A DNA stretch of 64,000 bases. Origin: Persephonella atlantica. GTDB taxonomy: Bacteria; Aquificota; Aquificia; Aquificales; Hydrogenothermaceae. A model generated the notes under the pieces. The model had not been told where the DNA came from. It was given only the letters and a program-made list of their open reading frames with translations, and searched no databases. The translations under genes were made by a program, and so were the position numbers. Below, one piece after another: positions 48,230 to 57,725 of the stretch (positions are counted from its first letter, which is position 1; each line of letters opens with the position of its first letter). The DNA lies in NCBI RefSeq assembly GCF_016617615.1, contig NZ_JAACYA010000002.1:496001-560000 (forward strand), in the 5' to 3' direction.

Positions 48230-48254
48230 TTGATATTAATCAACAATTGATTAA
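48230..48254. promoter_or_regulatory. overlapping TTGAT/ATCAA palindromes upstream of the PAS gene
   Basis: TTGAT-ATTA-ATCAA (48230-48243) overlaps TTAATCAA-CAA-TTGATTAA (48236-48254), giving three half-sites within 25 bp. This is a likely operator for an unknown regulator, 15 bp before the start of the Aer-like protein gene. Confidence 0.45.
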
Positions 48255-48268
48255 AGTCAAAGTAAACT

Positions 48269-49606
48269 ATGGGAAGAGCAAAACCACAGCCTATCAATAG
48301 GGAATCAGAATTTAAAAAAGATGAGATATTTTTTTCCTGTACAGATCTAAAAGGGATAATCCTATCTGGAAATGATGTATTTGAAAGGGTAAGTAAATAT
48401 TCCATGGAGGAGCTTGTGGGAAGTCCCCACAATATTATCCGGCATCCAGATATGCCAAGAATTGTGTTCAAACTTCTGTGGGACTACATTCAGTCAGGGA
48501 AATCAATAGTAGCATACGTTAAAAACATGGCAAAGGACGGCAGTTATTACTGGGTTCTTGCTACTGTAATGCCGGTAAAGGACAGTTCTGGGGAAATAAA
48601 AGAATATATATCTATAAGAATAAAACCTACTTCCTCGTATTTCAGTATTATCCCTCAACTATACAAAGATATGCTGAAAGCAGAAAAGGAAGGGGGCATG
48701 GATGCATCTTACAGAGTTCTTATTGACAGCCTCCATTTACTGGGATACGAAAGCTACGACGAATTTATGAAAGATGTGTTAATAGCAGAGATGAAGGATA
48801 AATCATTCTCTTTCAATATTGATACGACACATTACGGAAATGGATACCAAAAGGTTATAACAGAATCTTTAAAACTGTATAACCAGATTGAAAAACTTTT
48901 CCTTTCTGTTATGAAGTTTGAGAATCTAAAATATCTATTTTCTAAAGAAGCGGAAGAAGTATATAAAATGGCAGATGAGATTCGTCTAACAGCTCTTAAC
49001 TCATCCATTGAATCAATGCGTCTTGGAAGTAAAGGGGCTGTATTCTCCGTTATATCGGCAGAGATGAGAAAAAATTCAGAGGAAGAAAGCAAAATAATCA
49101 GGGAAATGAGGGAGCTTATTAAAGAAAATACCGAAGAAATCAGAGATATAGTATTCACCATAACCCTCTCTAAGCTGGAAATTGTTATGCTGATGAAATT
49201 TTTAGCATCACTGAAAAAACATCAAAACAGAAAAAAAGACATAGATAACTTTTATTTTCTGCTTATGTCTTCACATGAATTTTTTAATCAGCTTTCACAT
49301 CTCCTTCTTAACAGCTTTGATAATCTGGAAAGCATTGACAGAAAAATTAAAACATTAAAAACACTTATTGAAGAGCTTGAAGCAATGTACTTTAGAGGTC
49401 TGATTGAGTCTGGCTACTTTGAAAACACAAATTTTTCTATCATATACACTGATGTCAAAAATCTTGCAACAAAAAACAAAAACAACATTCTCCAGATGGA
49501 AAAATCTGTCACAGACATCTTAGAAAAGAGATTCTTTGTAATGGGAAGTATAGAAAAGATAAAAACGGATATTGAACATCTGAAAAAACTACTCAATTCC
49601 TCTTGA
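48269..49606 (+). CDS. soluble Aer-like PAS protein with MCP-type signalling segment
   Basis: A 445-residue protein without membrane spans. Residues 1-115 are a PAS domain very like E. coli Aer (FFSCTDLKGIILSGNDVF, then GSPHNIIRHPDMPRIVF), which senses redox through FAD. Residues ~235-300 resemble the chemoreceptor hairpin tip in a divergent form (ADEIRLTALNSSIESMRLG, GAVFSVISAEMRK), and the rest is coiled coil. No ribosome site precedes the ATG. It might work as a cytosolic redox/energy sensor acting on CheA/CheW. Its 3' end overlaps murA by 18 bp. Confidence 0.75.
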   Translation: MGRAKPQPINRESEFKKDEIFFSCTDLKGIILSGNDVFERVSKYSMEELVGSPHNIIRHPDMPRIVFKLLWDYIQSGKSIVAYVKNMAKDGSYYWVLATVMPVKDSSGEIKEYISIRIKPTSSYFSIIPQLYKDMLKAEKEGGMDASYRVLIDSLHLLGYESYDEFMKDVLIAEMKDKSFSFNIDTTHYGNGYQKVITESLKLYNQIEKLFLSVMKFENLKYLFSKEAEEVYKMADEIRLTALNSSIESMRLGSKGAVFSVISAEMRKNSEEESKIIREMRELIKENTEEIRDIVFTITLSKLEIVMLMKFLASLKKHQNRKKDIDNFYFLLMSSHEFFNQLSHLLLNSFDNLESIDRKIKTLKTLIEELEAMYFRGLIESGYFENTNFSIIYTDVKNLATKNKNNILQMEKSVTDILEKRFFVMGSIEKIKTDIEHLKKLLNSS

Positions 49607-50872
49607 TACGCTGGCTCCCAATGCTTTTAGCTTTGAGTCTATGTTTTCGTATCCCCTGTCTAAATGGTATATGTCGTAAATACGGGTTGTTCCTTCTGCT
49701 ATAAGTCCTGCTATGACCATGGCAGCACTTGCCCTCAGGTCTGTTGCTTTAACAGGTGCCCCTGTAAGTTTTTTCACACCGTTAATTACAGCCTCTCTCC
49801 CGTTTATCTGAATGTCTGCTCCCAAACGCCTCAGTTCAGGAACATGCATAAATCTGTTTTCAAAAATGTTTTCCCTAATAACAGACTTTCCTTCCACAAC
49901 AGAGAGAAGGCTCATAAACTGTGCCTGAAGGTCTGTGGGAAAGTATGGATACTCCTTTGTTTCTATCCTGACAGGCCTGAGATTTTTAGACCTTTTTGCC
50001 ACAAAACTGTCTGTTCCCACCTGAACCATACTGATACCTATCCTTTCCATCACTGTATGTACATATTTCAGATAATGGGAAGGATAGTTTTCAACAATGA
50101 TGCTCCCTTCAAACAAAGCAGAAAGAACAGCAAATGTTCCTGCCTCTATTCTGTCAGGTATTATTGTATGCTCTGCTCCTTTTAGCCTCTTTACACCTTC
50201 GATAACAACGGTGTCTGTCCCTTCCCCTTCTATCTGTGCTCCCATCTTCTTCAGCATATTTGCAAGGTCAACAACTTCTGGCTCTCTGGCTGCATTTTTT
50301 AAGACCGTTTTTCCATCAGCGAGAACAGCCGCCATCATTATGTTTTCTGTTCCTGTTACTGTTTTTTTAGGAAATTCAATAACGGTTCCTTTCAGACCAT
50401 TTGGAGCCTCTGCATATATATATCCATGTTCAACCTTTACTTTTGCTCCCATCTTCTCTAAGGCTTTCAGGTGGAAATCTACAGGTCTTGTTCCTATTGA
50501 GCATCCTCCGGGAAGAGCAACTTTTGCCTGACGAAAGCGAGCAACCATAGGACCAAGAACCAGTATAGAGGCTCTCATCTTGCTTACAGGTTCATAAGGT
50601 GCTTCAAGGGAGTTAACCTCTGTAAAGCAGAAGGAAAACTTTCCTCTTTCTTCCTCTGTTATCTCAATGCCAATGTGTTCCAGCAAAGATTTCATCGTAA
50701 AAACATCAAGCAGATAAGGAATATTATTCAGAACAACTGTCCTATCAGTAAGAAGTGTGGCAGCCATCAAAGGTAGTGCTGCATTTTTTGCTCCAGATAT
50801 ACGAACAGTTCCCTTTAACTCTTTTCCCCCTTCTACCTCAATAAACTCAACACCCTCTTTTATCTCAATCAT
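49589..50872 (-). CDS. murA: UDP-N-acetylglucosamine 1-carboxyvinyltransferase
   Basis: A 427-residue EPSP-synthase-fold enzyme for the first committed step of peptidoglycan synthesis. The opening VRISGAKNAALPLMAATLL, the catalytic loop LPGGCSIGTRPVDFHL with Cys (fosfomycin target) and DLRASAAMVIAGLIAEG near the C-terminus are diagnostic. It is the last gene of the frr-to-murA operon and overlaps prmC by 8 bp. Confidence 0.97.
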   Translation of the reverse strand: MIEIKEGVEFIEVEGGKELKGTVRISGAKNAALPLMAATLLTDRTVVLNNIPYLLDVFTMKSLLEHIGIEITEEERGKFSFCFTEVNSLEAPYEPVSKMRASILVLGPMVARFRQAKVALPGGCSIGTRPVDFHLKALEKMGAKVKVEHGYIYAEAPNGLKGTVIEFPKKTVTGTENIMMAAVLADGKTVLKNAAREPEVVDLANMLKKMGAQIEGEGTDTVVIEGVKRLKGAEHTIIPDRIEAGTFAVLSALFEGSIIVENYPSHYLKYVHTVMERIGISMVQVGTDSFVAKRSKNLRPVRIETKEYPYFPTDLQAQFMSLLSVVEGKSVIRENIFENRFMHVPELRRLGADIQINGREAVINGVKKLTGAPVKATDLRASAAMVIAGLIAEGTTRIYDIYHLDRGYENIDSKLKALGASVSRGIE

Positions 50873-51707
50873 TTCTCTCTCCTATTATTACCCTGTCAAA
50901 ACCCTGAAGGTCTTTTATTATTTTTACCTTAAAACCTTCCGACTCTAATATACTTTTTACTTTCTCCCCCTGATTATAACCTATCTCAAAGGCAAAAAAA
51001 CCCTCTTTTTTTAAAAATCTTTTCCCTTCTCTTACTATCATTTCGTAAATTTTTGTTCCTTCTTTACCTGCCACCAGTGCTTCCTTGGGCTCTTTCTTTA
51101 CCTCTTCTTCAAGACTTTCATACTCCTCTTCTGATACATATGGAGGATTAGAGACAATAAAATCAAATCTTTTTTGGGGAACATTCTCAAACAGATTGCT
51201 TTTTATCAAAATCAGTCTGTCAGATACTTTATTTATTTTAGCATTCAAAAGGGCAATCTGAACTGCCTTTTCTGATATGTCCACTCCATACATGGTGAGT
51301 AAAGGTCTGTTTCTGAGCAGTGCTATTGATATGGCACCTGAACCTACTCCAATCTCAAGACCTGTTGCCTTCTTACTCTCAGGAATTCTTTTTAGACATT
51401 CCTCAACCAAAATCTCTGTTTCTGGCCGTGGTATCAGCACCCCTTCCTCAACTTTTATTTTTACATTAAAAAATTCCTTCTCACCTAATATGTATCCTAA
51501 AGGGTACCTTTCTGCCCTTTTTTCTATAAGAGAAAAAAATTCTCTCAATTTTTCAGGAGGTATTTTTTCTTCCTTTTCTGATATCAGTTTCCATCTCGGG
51601 ACGTTTAACACTTTGGAGAGTATCAGGTGTGTGTCTGTTATAGGCGTCTTTATTCCTGCTTCTTTTAGCCTTCTTACTCCCAACTCAATAGCTTCTCTTA
51701 TCTTCAT
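50865..51707 (-). CDS. prmC: peptide chain release factor N5-glutamine methyltransferase
   Basis: A 280-residue SAM-dependent methyltransferase that methylates the GGQ glutamine of RF1/RF2. The SAM site GLEIGVGSGAISIALL and catalytic NPPY (FIVSNPPYVSEEEY) are clear, with an N-terminal helical substrate-binding domain. The common neighbour prfA is absent. It overlaps both flanking genes by 4-8 bp. Confidence 0.94.
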   Translation of the reverse strand: MKIREAIELGVRRLKEAGIKTPITDTHLILSKVLNVPRWKLISEKEEKIPPEKLREFFSLIEKRAERYPLGYILGEKEFFNVKIKVEEGVLIPRPETEILVEECLKRIPESKKATGLEIGVGSGAISIALLRNRPLLTMYGVDISEKAVQIALLNAKINKVSDRLILIKSNLFENVPQKRFDFIVSNPPYVSEEEYESLEEEVKKEPKEALVAGKEGTKIYEMIVREGKRFLKKEGFFAFEIGYNQGEKVKSILESEGFKVKIIKDLQGFDRVIIGERND

Positions 51708-52867
51708 AACTTCCTCATTAAAATGCCTTTTAGATACAGCGTGTTTGGCATGTTCAAAACTACAGGGTGGTCTAAATCCTGATACATAAACTCCACAATC
51801 TCAAGGATATCTCCTGTATCCTGTGCAGCACTTAATGAAACGTTAATAATATCTTCCATTGTTATATGAAAAGAGCAGGAAAATACTGCTATGTATCCAT
51901 CTTTTTCAAGAAGTTTTAGACCTTTTAGTAACAGATATTTAAATCCTCTTAATGCTCCTTCTCTTTCGTGTTTTGTTTTTGCAAAAGAAGGTGGGTCTAT
52001 AATAATAATGTTGTATCTTTGAGTTTCCTTTTTCAAAAAATCAAACGCATCCTCCTGGACTATATCAAAATTTTCTATACTGTTTAGCTTACAGTTTTCT
52101 TTTAGCTGTTTCACAGCACTGGAGGAAACATCAACAAACTTTACGTAATCTGCACCTCTTTTATAGCAGTAAATTCCAAATCCACCAGCATTGGAAAACA
52201 GGTCAAGAACTCTAAAGCCTTTTTCCACATACTGGGAGACTATCTGCCTGTTTTTCCTCTGGTCAAGATAAAATCCTGTTTTCTGCCCTTCTTTAAGAAA
52301 GACTGTAAAATGTATGCTGTTTTCATTTATAACGATGCTGTCTGGAACTTCTCCGTATATTAACCGGTTGTGTGTTTCAAGGCCTTCTATCGTTCTTACT
52401 TTCTGGTCTGACCTGTCGTATATTCCTTTTGGATTAATCTGCTCAATGAGTGTATCAATCACTGTATCCCTGAGGTTTTCCATTCCTGCTGTGTTAACCT
52501 GAACAGAAAGATATCCATCATAATAATCTACGATAAGACCAGGCAGCAAATCTCCCTCCGAATGAACAGCTCTAAATGCTGTTGTGTTCTTCAGTAGTTT
52601 TTTTCTCCTGTGAAAAGCTTCTTCTATTCTCCTTTTTATGAGGCTGCTGATATCTTTTTCTTTTTTGAACGACAGCATCCTGAGGGATATTTTACTTAAA
52701 GGATTGAAGTATCCTGTGCCCACAAACTGTCCAGATGAAGTGAAAACCTGAACAATCTCCCCTTTCTGTATGTCTAAGGGACACTTTTTAATCTCGTTTC
52801 TGTAAAACCACTGGTTTAACTGTTTAATCTTTTTTTCTGCTGTTTTCTTCAGCACTACCTTTTTCAT
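51704..52867 (-). CDS. class I SAM-dependent rRNA methyltransferase (RlmI-like)
   Basis: A 387-residue protein from the ATG at 52867, which overlaps the queE stop as TGATG; an upstream in-frame start would lie inside queE. An N-terminal PUA domain (VVLKKTAEKKIKQLNQWFYRNEI) is followed by the methyltransferase with DLFSNAGGFGIYCYKRGA and the IIIDPPSFAKTKHE motif of m5C/RlmI enzymes. RlmI methylates 23S C1962, a likely but unproven target here. It lies in a translation operon, which fits. Confidence 0.85.
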   Translation of the reverse strand: MKKVVLKKTAEKKIKQLNQWFYRNEIKKCPLDIQKGEIVQVFTSSGQFVGTGYFNPLSKISLRMLSFKKEKDISSLIKRRIEEAFHRRKKLLKNTTAFRAVHSEGDLLPGLIVDYYDGYLSVQVNTAGMENLRDTVIDTLIEQINPKGIYDRSDQKVRTIEGLETHNRLIYGEVPDSIVINENSIHFTVFLKEGQKTGFYLDQRKNRQIVSQYVEKGFRVLDLFSNAGGFGIYCYKRGADYVKFVDVSSSAVKQLKENCKLNSIENFDIVQEDAFDFLKKETQRYNIIIIDPPSFAKTKHEREGALRGFKYLLLKGLKLLEKDGYIAVFSCSFHITMEDIINVSLSAAQDTGDILEIVEFMYQDLDHPVVLNMPNTLYLKGILMRKL

Positions 52868-53496
52868 CAGGGCAGACCCAGTATTTTGTGACATTGGGGA
52901 ATAATTCTGCTTTCCCACCCTTTTTTTAGGAGCTCTTCCTGTATTTTCAACGCCTTTTCTACCATCTCTTTCCTGTTGCTCTCTGGCTGCAGAACAACAA
53001 AATCGTTTTTTATTATTTTTACTGTCCTGTCATTCAGTATATGCTCTATTTTGAGATTTTCATCAACAACAAATTTTAGCTCTGTTATGTAAGGCAGAAG
53101 CTGTGGGTGTATGAAGTAGGAAGGTGGTTTTGGGGAGCAGGTGATGTAAAGGCTTTTATTCTCTATTTTCTTAATATCTTCATTCCACAGGGTTCCATTT
53201 GTCTCAATGAGAACTGTATATCCTCTTTTTATCAGCTTTTCAGCAAGTTCAGGGAGCTGGGGTGTGAGGAAAGGTTCCCCTCCTGTTATACACACCCTCT
53301 TTAAACCAAACTTTTCTACTTCTTCTATAAGACTATCAACTGTTATCTCTTTAAAACTTTTTCCGTCGTAAGAGTATGGAGTGTCACACCACTCGCACCT
53401 AAGGTTGCACCCTTCCAGACGGATAAACGAAACAGGAAGGCCAACCCATTTGCCTTCCCCTTCAACTGTTCTGAATATCTCTACAACTTTTATCAT
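52867..53496 (-). CDS. queE: 7-carboxy-7-deazaguanine synthase
   Basis: A 209-residue radical-SAM enzyme of the queuosine/7-deazaguanine pathway. The opening EIFRTVEGEGKWVGLPVSF, the cluster motif CNLRCEWCDTPYS (CxxxCxxC) and GGEPFLTPQLPEL are characteristic. It makes CDG from carboxytetrahydropterin. Other que genes are not in view. It is only 4 bp downstream of infB and overlaps the methyltransferase gene by 1 bp. Confidence 0.93.
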   Translation of the reverse strand: MIKVVEIFRTVEGEGKWVGLPVSFIRLEGCNLRCEWCDTPYSYDGKSFKEITVDSLIEEVEKFGLKRVCITGGEPFLTPQLPELAEKLIKRGYTVLIETNGTLWNEDIKKIENKSLYITCSPKPPSYFIHPQLLPYITELKFVVDENLKIEHILNDRTVKIIKNDFVVLQPESNRKEMVEKALKIQEELLKKGWESRIIPQCHKILGLP

Positions 53497-53500
53497 TCAG

Positions 53501-56089
53501 TTATTCTTGTTTCTCCTGAACAATCTGGTAAGATTCTATAATATCTCCTGGCTTTACATCATTAAAGTCTTTCAGCATCAGACCACATTCGTAACCTTTA
53601 GATACCTCTTTGACATCCTCTTTAAACCTTTTCAGTGAAGATATCTCACCGTCGTATATTACTACTCCGTCTCTAACCAGCCTTGCCTTTGCGTTTCTTT
53701 TGATAACTCCTTCTGTCACGATACATCCTGCCACTGTTCCAACACCTTTAATTCTGAATATCTGTTTAACCTCACATGTTCCAAGGAACTGCTCTCTTTC
53801 AACAGGTTCAAGCATTCCTTTTAATGCTTTTTCCATATCTTCTATAAGGTCGTATATGATGCTGTATATCTTGATATCAACATGTTCTTCTTCTGCTGCT
53901 TTCCTTGCTGCAGCATCAGGTCTTACGTTAAATCCTAATATTATGGCGTTTGATGCAGCTGCCAGCATAACATCACTCTCTGTAACTGCTCCTACTCCGC
54001 TGTGAATAACGTTTATACTGACGTCCTCAAACTTTTCAGAAAGCTCTTCAAGGGATTTTGTGATAGCTTCTAGAGAACCCTGAACATCTGCTTTGACTAT
54101 AATGTTTATCTCTTTCTCTCCTGCTAAGTTTTCAAAATGAATTCTCGCTTTTTTTGCAAGTATCTCTTCTTCTCTTTTCCTTTTTCTCTGCTCAGCTAAC
54201 TGCCTTGCTTCCCTTTCTGTTTTTTTGACGATAAATTTGTCTCCTGCCTGTGGTACTTCGTTAAAGCCTAATATTTCCACAGGTGTTCCCGGTCCAGCTT
54301 CTTTCAGCTGATTGCCTCTCTCATCAAACATTGCCCTTACTTTTCCCCATGTGTATCCTGCAACGAAGTAGTCTCCTTGATGAAGCGTTCCGTTTTCTAT
54401 CAGTACTGTTGCTACAGGTCCCTTTTTAGGGTCTAATTTAGACTCAATAACTGTTCCAACTGCAGGCTTTTTCGGATTTGCCTTGAGGTCAAGTATCTCT
54501 GCTACTAACAAAATGTTTTCCAGAAGCTCTTCCACGTTCTGTCCTGTTTTTGCTGATACAGGAACCATTATTGTGTCTCCTCCCCACTCTTCAGGGATGA
54601 GACCGTACTGGGATAGCTCCCTTTTTACCCTTTCAGGATCTGCTCCCGGTTTGTCTATCTTGTTTATTGCAACGATGATAGGAACCTCAGCGTTCTTTGC
54701 GTGATTTATTGCTTCAACTGTCTGTGGTTTGACTCCGTCATCTGCAGCAACAACCAACACGGCTATGTCAGCGACTTTTGAACCTCTTGCTCTAAGCGTC
54801 GTAAATGCTTCGTGCCCGGGAGTGTCTAAAAATGTGATTTCCTTACCATTTGGAAGCTTTATCTTATAAGCACCTATATGCTGTGTTATTCCTCCCTTCT
54901 CTCTTGCTGCGACGTCCGTTTTTCTGATAGTGTCTAAAAGGGTTGTTTTACCGTGGTCAACGTGTCCCATAACTGTTACTACCGGTGGCCTTTCTATCAG
55001 CTCTCCTTCTTCCTCTTCTTGAAGTAGTTTTGCCTTTTCTTCTTCTGGCAGTTCTTCAATAATACTTAACTCTTCTCCTTCCTTCTGTATCTCTGCTAAA
55101 AATCCGTGTTCTTCTGCTATCTGAAGGGCAACCTCAGGGTCTATGGTCTGGTTAACTGTTGCGAGAATTCCCTTTTGCAGCAGATCTGCCATCACTTGAT
55201 TTACAGACAGACCTAAAAGGTCTGCAAGTTCTCTTACTGTTATAACTTCAGGTATTATAGCGATTTTGACTTCTTCTTCTTTTGCTACCTTTTCTACCTT
55301 TTTGACTTCTTCTTTCTCTTTTTTCTTTTTCTTCTTCTTTTTCTTTGGCTGGGTTCCCATCAGCTTTTTCAGTGCTTCAAGCTCCGCTTTTTCTTCTTTG
55401 CTCAGTCTTATCTGTTCTTTTTCTGGGAGTTTTTCTTTTTTCTCCTCTTTTTCCTCAACTGCAGGTTTCTTCTCCTCTTTTTTCTCTACTCTTTCCACCT
55501 TTTTCTTAACTCTTTTCTCCTCTTTTACAGGCTTTACTTTTTCTGCTTCCTTTTTCTCCTCTTTTACTCTGGGTTTTTCTTTCTTTTTCTCCACAGGTCT
55601 TTCTTCTAACTTTGCTTTAAACTCTTTTTTCTCTTCTATCTCTTTTCTTTTCTGTTCCTTTGCTTTCTCTCTCTCTTTTCTTAATCTCTCTTCTTCTTTC
55701 CTTTTTTCTTCTTCTCTCTTTTCCCTTTCAGATACATACTGCTTCAGTTTTTCCACTACAGATTCATCAATAACTGTAAAGCTATCAACATTTCCTTCAT
55801 AACCAAGGGCTTTTAAACCTTCCTTCAACTCATCTATAGAAACCTTCATATCATGGGCAAGATCCCACAGCTTTATTCCCTTTTTCTCTTCTTTTTCCTC
55901 CTTTGTTTCTTCCTCAACAACAACTGCCGAATCACCTAAAACATCTCTCAGGAGGGATACAACTTCCTCATCTACTTTAGTGGATGGAGATTTTATAGTT
56001 TCCCCTGTAAGATTATGTATCTCTTCAGCAAGCTGTTTCCATGTCATTCCAAACTCTTTAGCAAGGTCAGAAATCTTAACCTTTGACAA
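53501..56089 (-). CDS. infB: translation initiation factor IF-2
   Basis: An 862-residue GTPase that brings initiator tRNA to the ribosome. An N-terminal IF2 N domain (about 1-50) is followed by a second N-domain copy and a highly charged Lys/Glu linker (about 115-270) with a nine-lysine run. A further IF2-N unit ([17 protein letters not shown]) precedes the G domain: [29 protein letters not shown] and [13 protein letters not shown]. Domains II-IV follow. The poly-Lys run uses mixed AAG/AAA codons, so no long A-run occurs there. Confidence 0.97.
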   Translation of the reverse strand: MSKVKISDLAKEFGMTWKQLAEEIHNLTGETIKSPSTKVDEEVVSLLRDVLGDSAVVVEEETKEEKEEKKGIKLWDLAHDMKVSIDELKEGLKALGYEGNVDSFTVIDESVVEKLKQYVSEREKREEEKRKEEERLRKEREKAKEQKRKEIEEKKEFKAKLEERPVEKKKEKPRVKEEKKEAEKVKPVKEEKRVKKKVERVEKKEEKKPAVEEKEEKKEKLPEKEQIRLSKEEKAELEALKKLMGTQPKKKKKKKKKEKEEVKKVEKVAKEEEVKIAIIPEVITVRELADLLGLSVNQVMADLLQKGILATVNQTIDPEVALQIAEEHGFLAEIQKEGEELSIIEELPEEEKAKLLQEEEEGELIERPPVVTVMGHVDHGKTTLLDTIRKTDVAAREKGGITQHIGAYKIKLPNGKEITFLDTPGHEAFTTLRARGSKVADIAVLVVAADDGVKPQTVEAINHAKNAEVPIIVAINKIDKPGADPERVKRELSQYGLIPEEWGGDTIMVPVSAKTGQNVEELLENILLVAEILDLKANPKKPAVGTVIESKLDPKKGPVATVLIENGTLHQGDYFVAGYTWGKVRAMFDERGNQLKEAGPGTPVEILGFNEVPQAGDKFIVKKTEREARQLAEQRKRKREEEILAKKARIHFENLAGEKEINIIVKADVQGSLEAITKSLEELSEKFEDVSINVIHSGVGAVTESDVMLAAASNAIILGFNVRPDAAARKAAEEEHVDIKIYSIIYDLIEDMEKALKGMLEPVEREQFLGTCEVKQIFRIKGVGTVAGCIVTEGVIKRNAKARLVRDGVVIYDGEISSLKRFKEDVKEVSKGYECGLMLKDFNDVKPGDIIESYQIVQEKQE

Positions 56090-56095
56090 ACTTCA

Positions 56096-56446
56096 TTACC
56101 TCCTTTTTAGCTCAGTGTATTGAGCTATTAAACTTTTTAATTTTAAACCAAATTTTGTTTCAGGGACAAATATTATCCCCACCTCTTGTTTTCCTATAAA
56201 ACTTCCCAGCAGTAATTTATTAAATAACTGAAAATATTCAACATTTCCCACCCTTAAAATATTCCTTTTTGTCCTTTCTGCTATATCCTCTGCAATAATT
56301 AAAAAACCTTTTTTCCCTTTTTTTAGAGCCTTTTCTGCCTCATCATAGCCTATCTTTATAATCCTTCCTCTCCAGGCCAACTGGAGCAGGTTTATAATCT
56401 GCCTTTCAAGCTGTTTTTCTATCTGCTCCTTTGGAAGGTTCACCAT
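56096..56446 (-). CDS. L7Ae/YlxQ-family RNA-binding protein
   Basis: A 116-residue product from ATG 56446. The L7Ae-like core is visible as GYDEAEKALKKGKKGFLIIAEDIAERTK and later IIFVPETKFG, matching the YlxQ (YlxQ/L7Ae) protein found between nusA and infB in many bacteria. The same frame stays open upstream into the C-terminal part of YlxR, so a YlxR-L7Ae fusion, as seen in some alphaproteobacteria, is the likely ancestral form. It lies 6 bp before infB. Confidence 0.8.
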   Translation of the reverse strand: MVNLPKEQIEKQLERQIINLLQLAWRGRIIKIGYDEAEKALKKGKKGFLIIAEDIAERTKRNILRVGNVEYFQLFNKLLLGSFIGKQEVGIIFVPETKFGLKLKSLIAQYTELKRR

Positions 56447-56598
56447 TTTCCTGAACTTTTTGTTATAGGTGCAGGAAGGGCATACATAAAACCCCCTTCC
56501 TTCTGATTTTTTCAGCAGGTCTAACTGTTTTCCTTTTTTAGTAAATCTAATAAGCTCTCTTTTTGGTCTTTTTTTTTACATATAATACATGTTCTTAT
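56447..56598 (-). pseudogene. ylxR: ylxR (DUF448) frame broken at a run of nine A
   Basis: Upstream of the L7Ae ORF two adjacent frames together encode a clean YlxR core. Frame one reads RTCIICKKK (minus strand up to the nine-A run at 56569-56577); the next frame continues RPKRELIRFTKKGK and GRGFYVCPSC into the L7Ae start. A one-base shift in the A-run (one extra A, or a -1 slip) joins them. No ATG, GTG or TTG starts frame one. This is either a recent frameshift, a sequencing error, or slippage-decoded gene. YlxR is an RNA-binding protein reported to affect transcription and RNase P. Confidence 0.7.
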
Positions 56599-56602
56599 AG
56601 GT

Positions 56603-57724
56603 TCATTTTTTTGACCTTGGGAGCTGCTGAACTCTTTCAAAATCCTCCTCACTCAGTATATCTATGTGCCATCCTGTAAGTTTATGGGCAAGTTTAGCAT
56701 TAATACCTCCTTTACCAATGGCAAGGGAGAGCTCATTTTTCGGAACTGCAACCTCTATTCTTTTTTCATCTTCTAAAAGTCTCCATTTTTTTGGTTTTGC
56801 AGGAGATAAAGCTCTCATTATAAAAATTGCAGGATCTGGATCCCACTGTATAACGTCTATCTTCTCTCCAGAAAGCTCATTTGTTACATTCTGAATTCTG
56901 CTCCCTTTTAGACCAACAACAACGCCAACAGGATCTATGTTTCTGTCTTCCGAATATACTGCTACCTTCGCTCTCTCTCCCGGTTCTCTTGCTATTGCCT
57001 TGATCTCAATCTCTCCCTCCTGAACTTCTGGAACTTCTATCTCCATCAACTTCTTCAAGAAGTTTGGATGTGTTCTTGATAGTATTACCAGCGGCTTGTC
57101 TCTGTCTATGGGATTTATGTATCTCTTTATCTTCCCTCTTTCCTTTACAGGATAAGAGCCTTCTTTAATTACTTTCAGTATCAAAGCTCTTATTCTATCT
57201 CCTATCCTGTATTTTTCCTTTTTTATCTGTTCTTCTTCTGGAAGAACAGCCTCAACCCTTCCAAGGTCAACAATAATGTCTCCATTTTCAAATCTTCTTA
57301 CTGTTCCTGTAACAACTTTTCCTTCTAAATCTTTAAACTCCCTGAACAGTATATTTTTTTCCACTTTCGCAACTTTGTACGTTATAACCTCTTTAGCCGC
57401 ATTGAGAGCAATCCTGCCTAAATCCTCAAGACTCAGTGGTACATCCACATACTTACCTACTTCAGCGTTGGGATCGTATTTCTTTGCCTCCTGAACTGTT
57501 ATATCCCTTTTGGGATTTTCTATAAAAGGTGTCACCCTTTTCCTGAGGTATACCTTTAGTTCATCGTTATCCTTATCAAAAACAACCCTAACATTATCTC
57601 TATATCCATACTCTTTCTGAACAGCCGCCCTTATTCCTTCTATAAGAGCTTTCTCTATTATATCCTCCGGAACATTCTTCTCTTTTGCTACTGCCTCTAT
57701 AACATTTTTCAACTTTACTGCCAT
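56603..57724 (-). CDS. nusA: transcription termination/antitermination factor NusA
   Basis: A 373-residue protein from ATG 57724, which lies 6 bp after GGTGGAG (an in-frame GTG at 57736 would add four residues). The N-terminal RNAP-binding domain (IEAVAKEKNVPEDIIEKALIEG) is followed by an S1 domain (FKDLEGKVVTGTVRRFENGD) and two KH domains (VGLKGSRIQNVTNELSGE and AIGKGGINAKLAHKLTGW). It lacks the C-terminal acidic repeats of E. coli NusA, as usual outside gammaproteobacteria. Its last codons are a seven-A run overlapping TGA. Confidence 0.96.
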   Translation of the reverse strand: MAVKLKNVIEAVAKEKNVPEDIIEKALIEGIRAAVQKEYGYRDNVRVVFDKDNDELKVYLRKRVTPFIENPKRDITVQEAKKYDPNAEVGKYVDVPLSLEDLGRIALNAAKEVITYKVAKVEKNILFREFKDLEGKVVTGTVRRFENGDIIVDLGRVEAVLPEEEQIKKEKYRIGDRIRALILKVIKEGSYPVKERGKIKRYINPIDRDKPLVILSRTHPNFLKKLMEIEVPEVQEGEIEIKAIAREPGERAKVAVYSEDRNIDPVGVVVGLKGSRIQNVTNELSGEKIDVIQWDPDPAIFIMRALSPAKPKKWRLLEDEKRIEVAVPKNELSLAIGKGGINAKLAHKLTGWHIDILSEEDFERVQQLPRSKK

Positions 57725-57725
57725 T

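Noticed and set aside
53107-53304. Plus-strand ORF inside queE
   Set aside because: Shadow of queE with no ribosome site or recognisable protein pattern.
55266-55802. Long plus-strand ORF rich in Ser/Phe opposite infB
   Set aside because: It is the antisense shadow of the Lys/Glu-rich IF-2 linker; GAA/AAA codons read backwards give Phe/Ser. No ribosome site.
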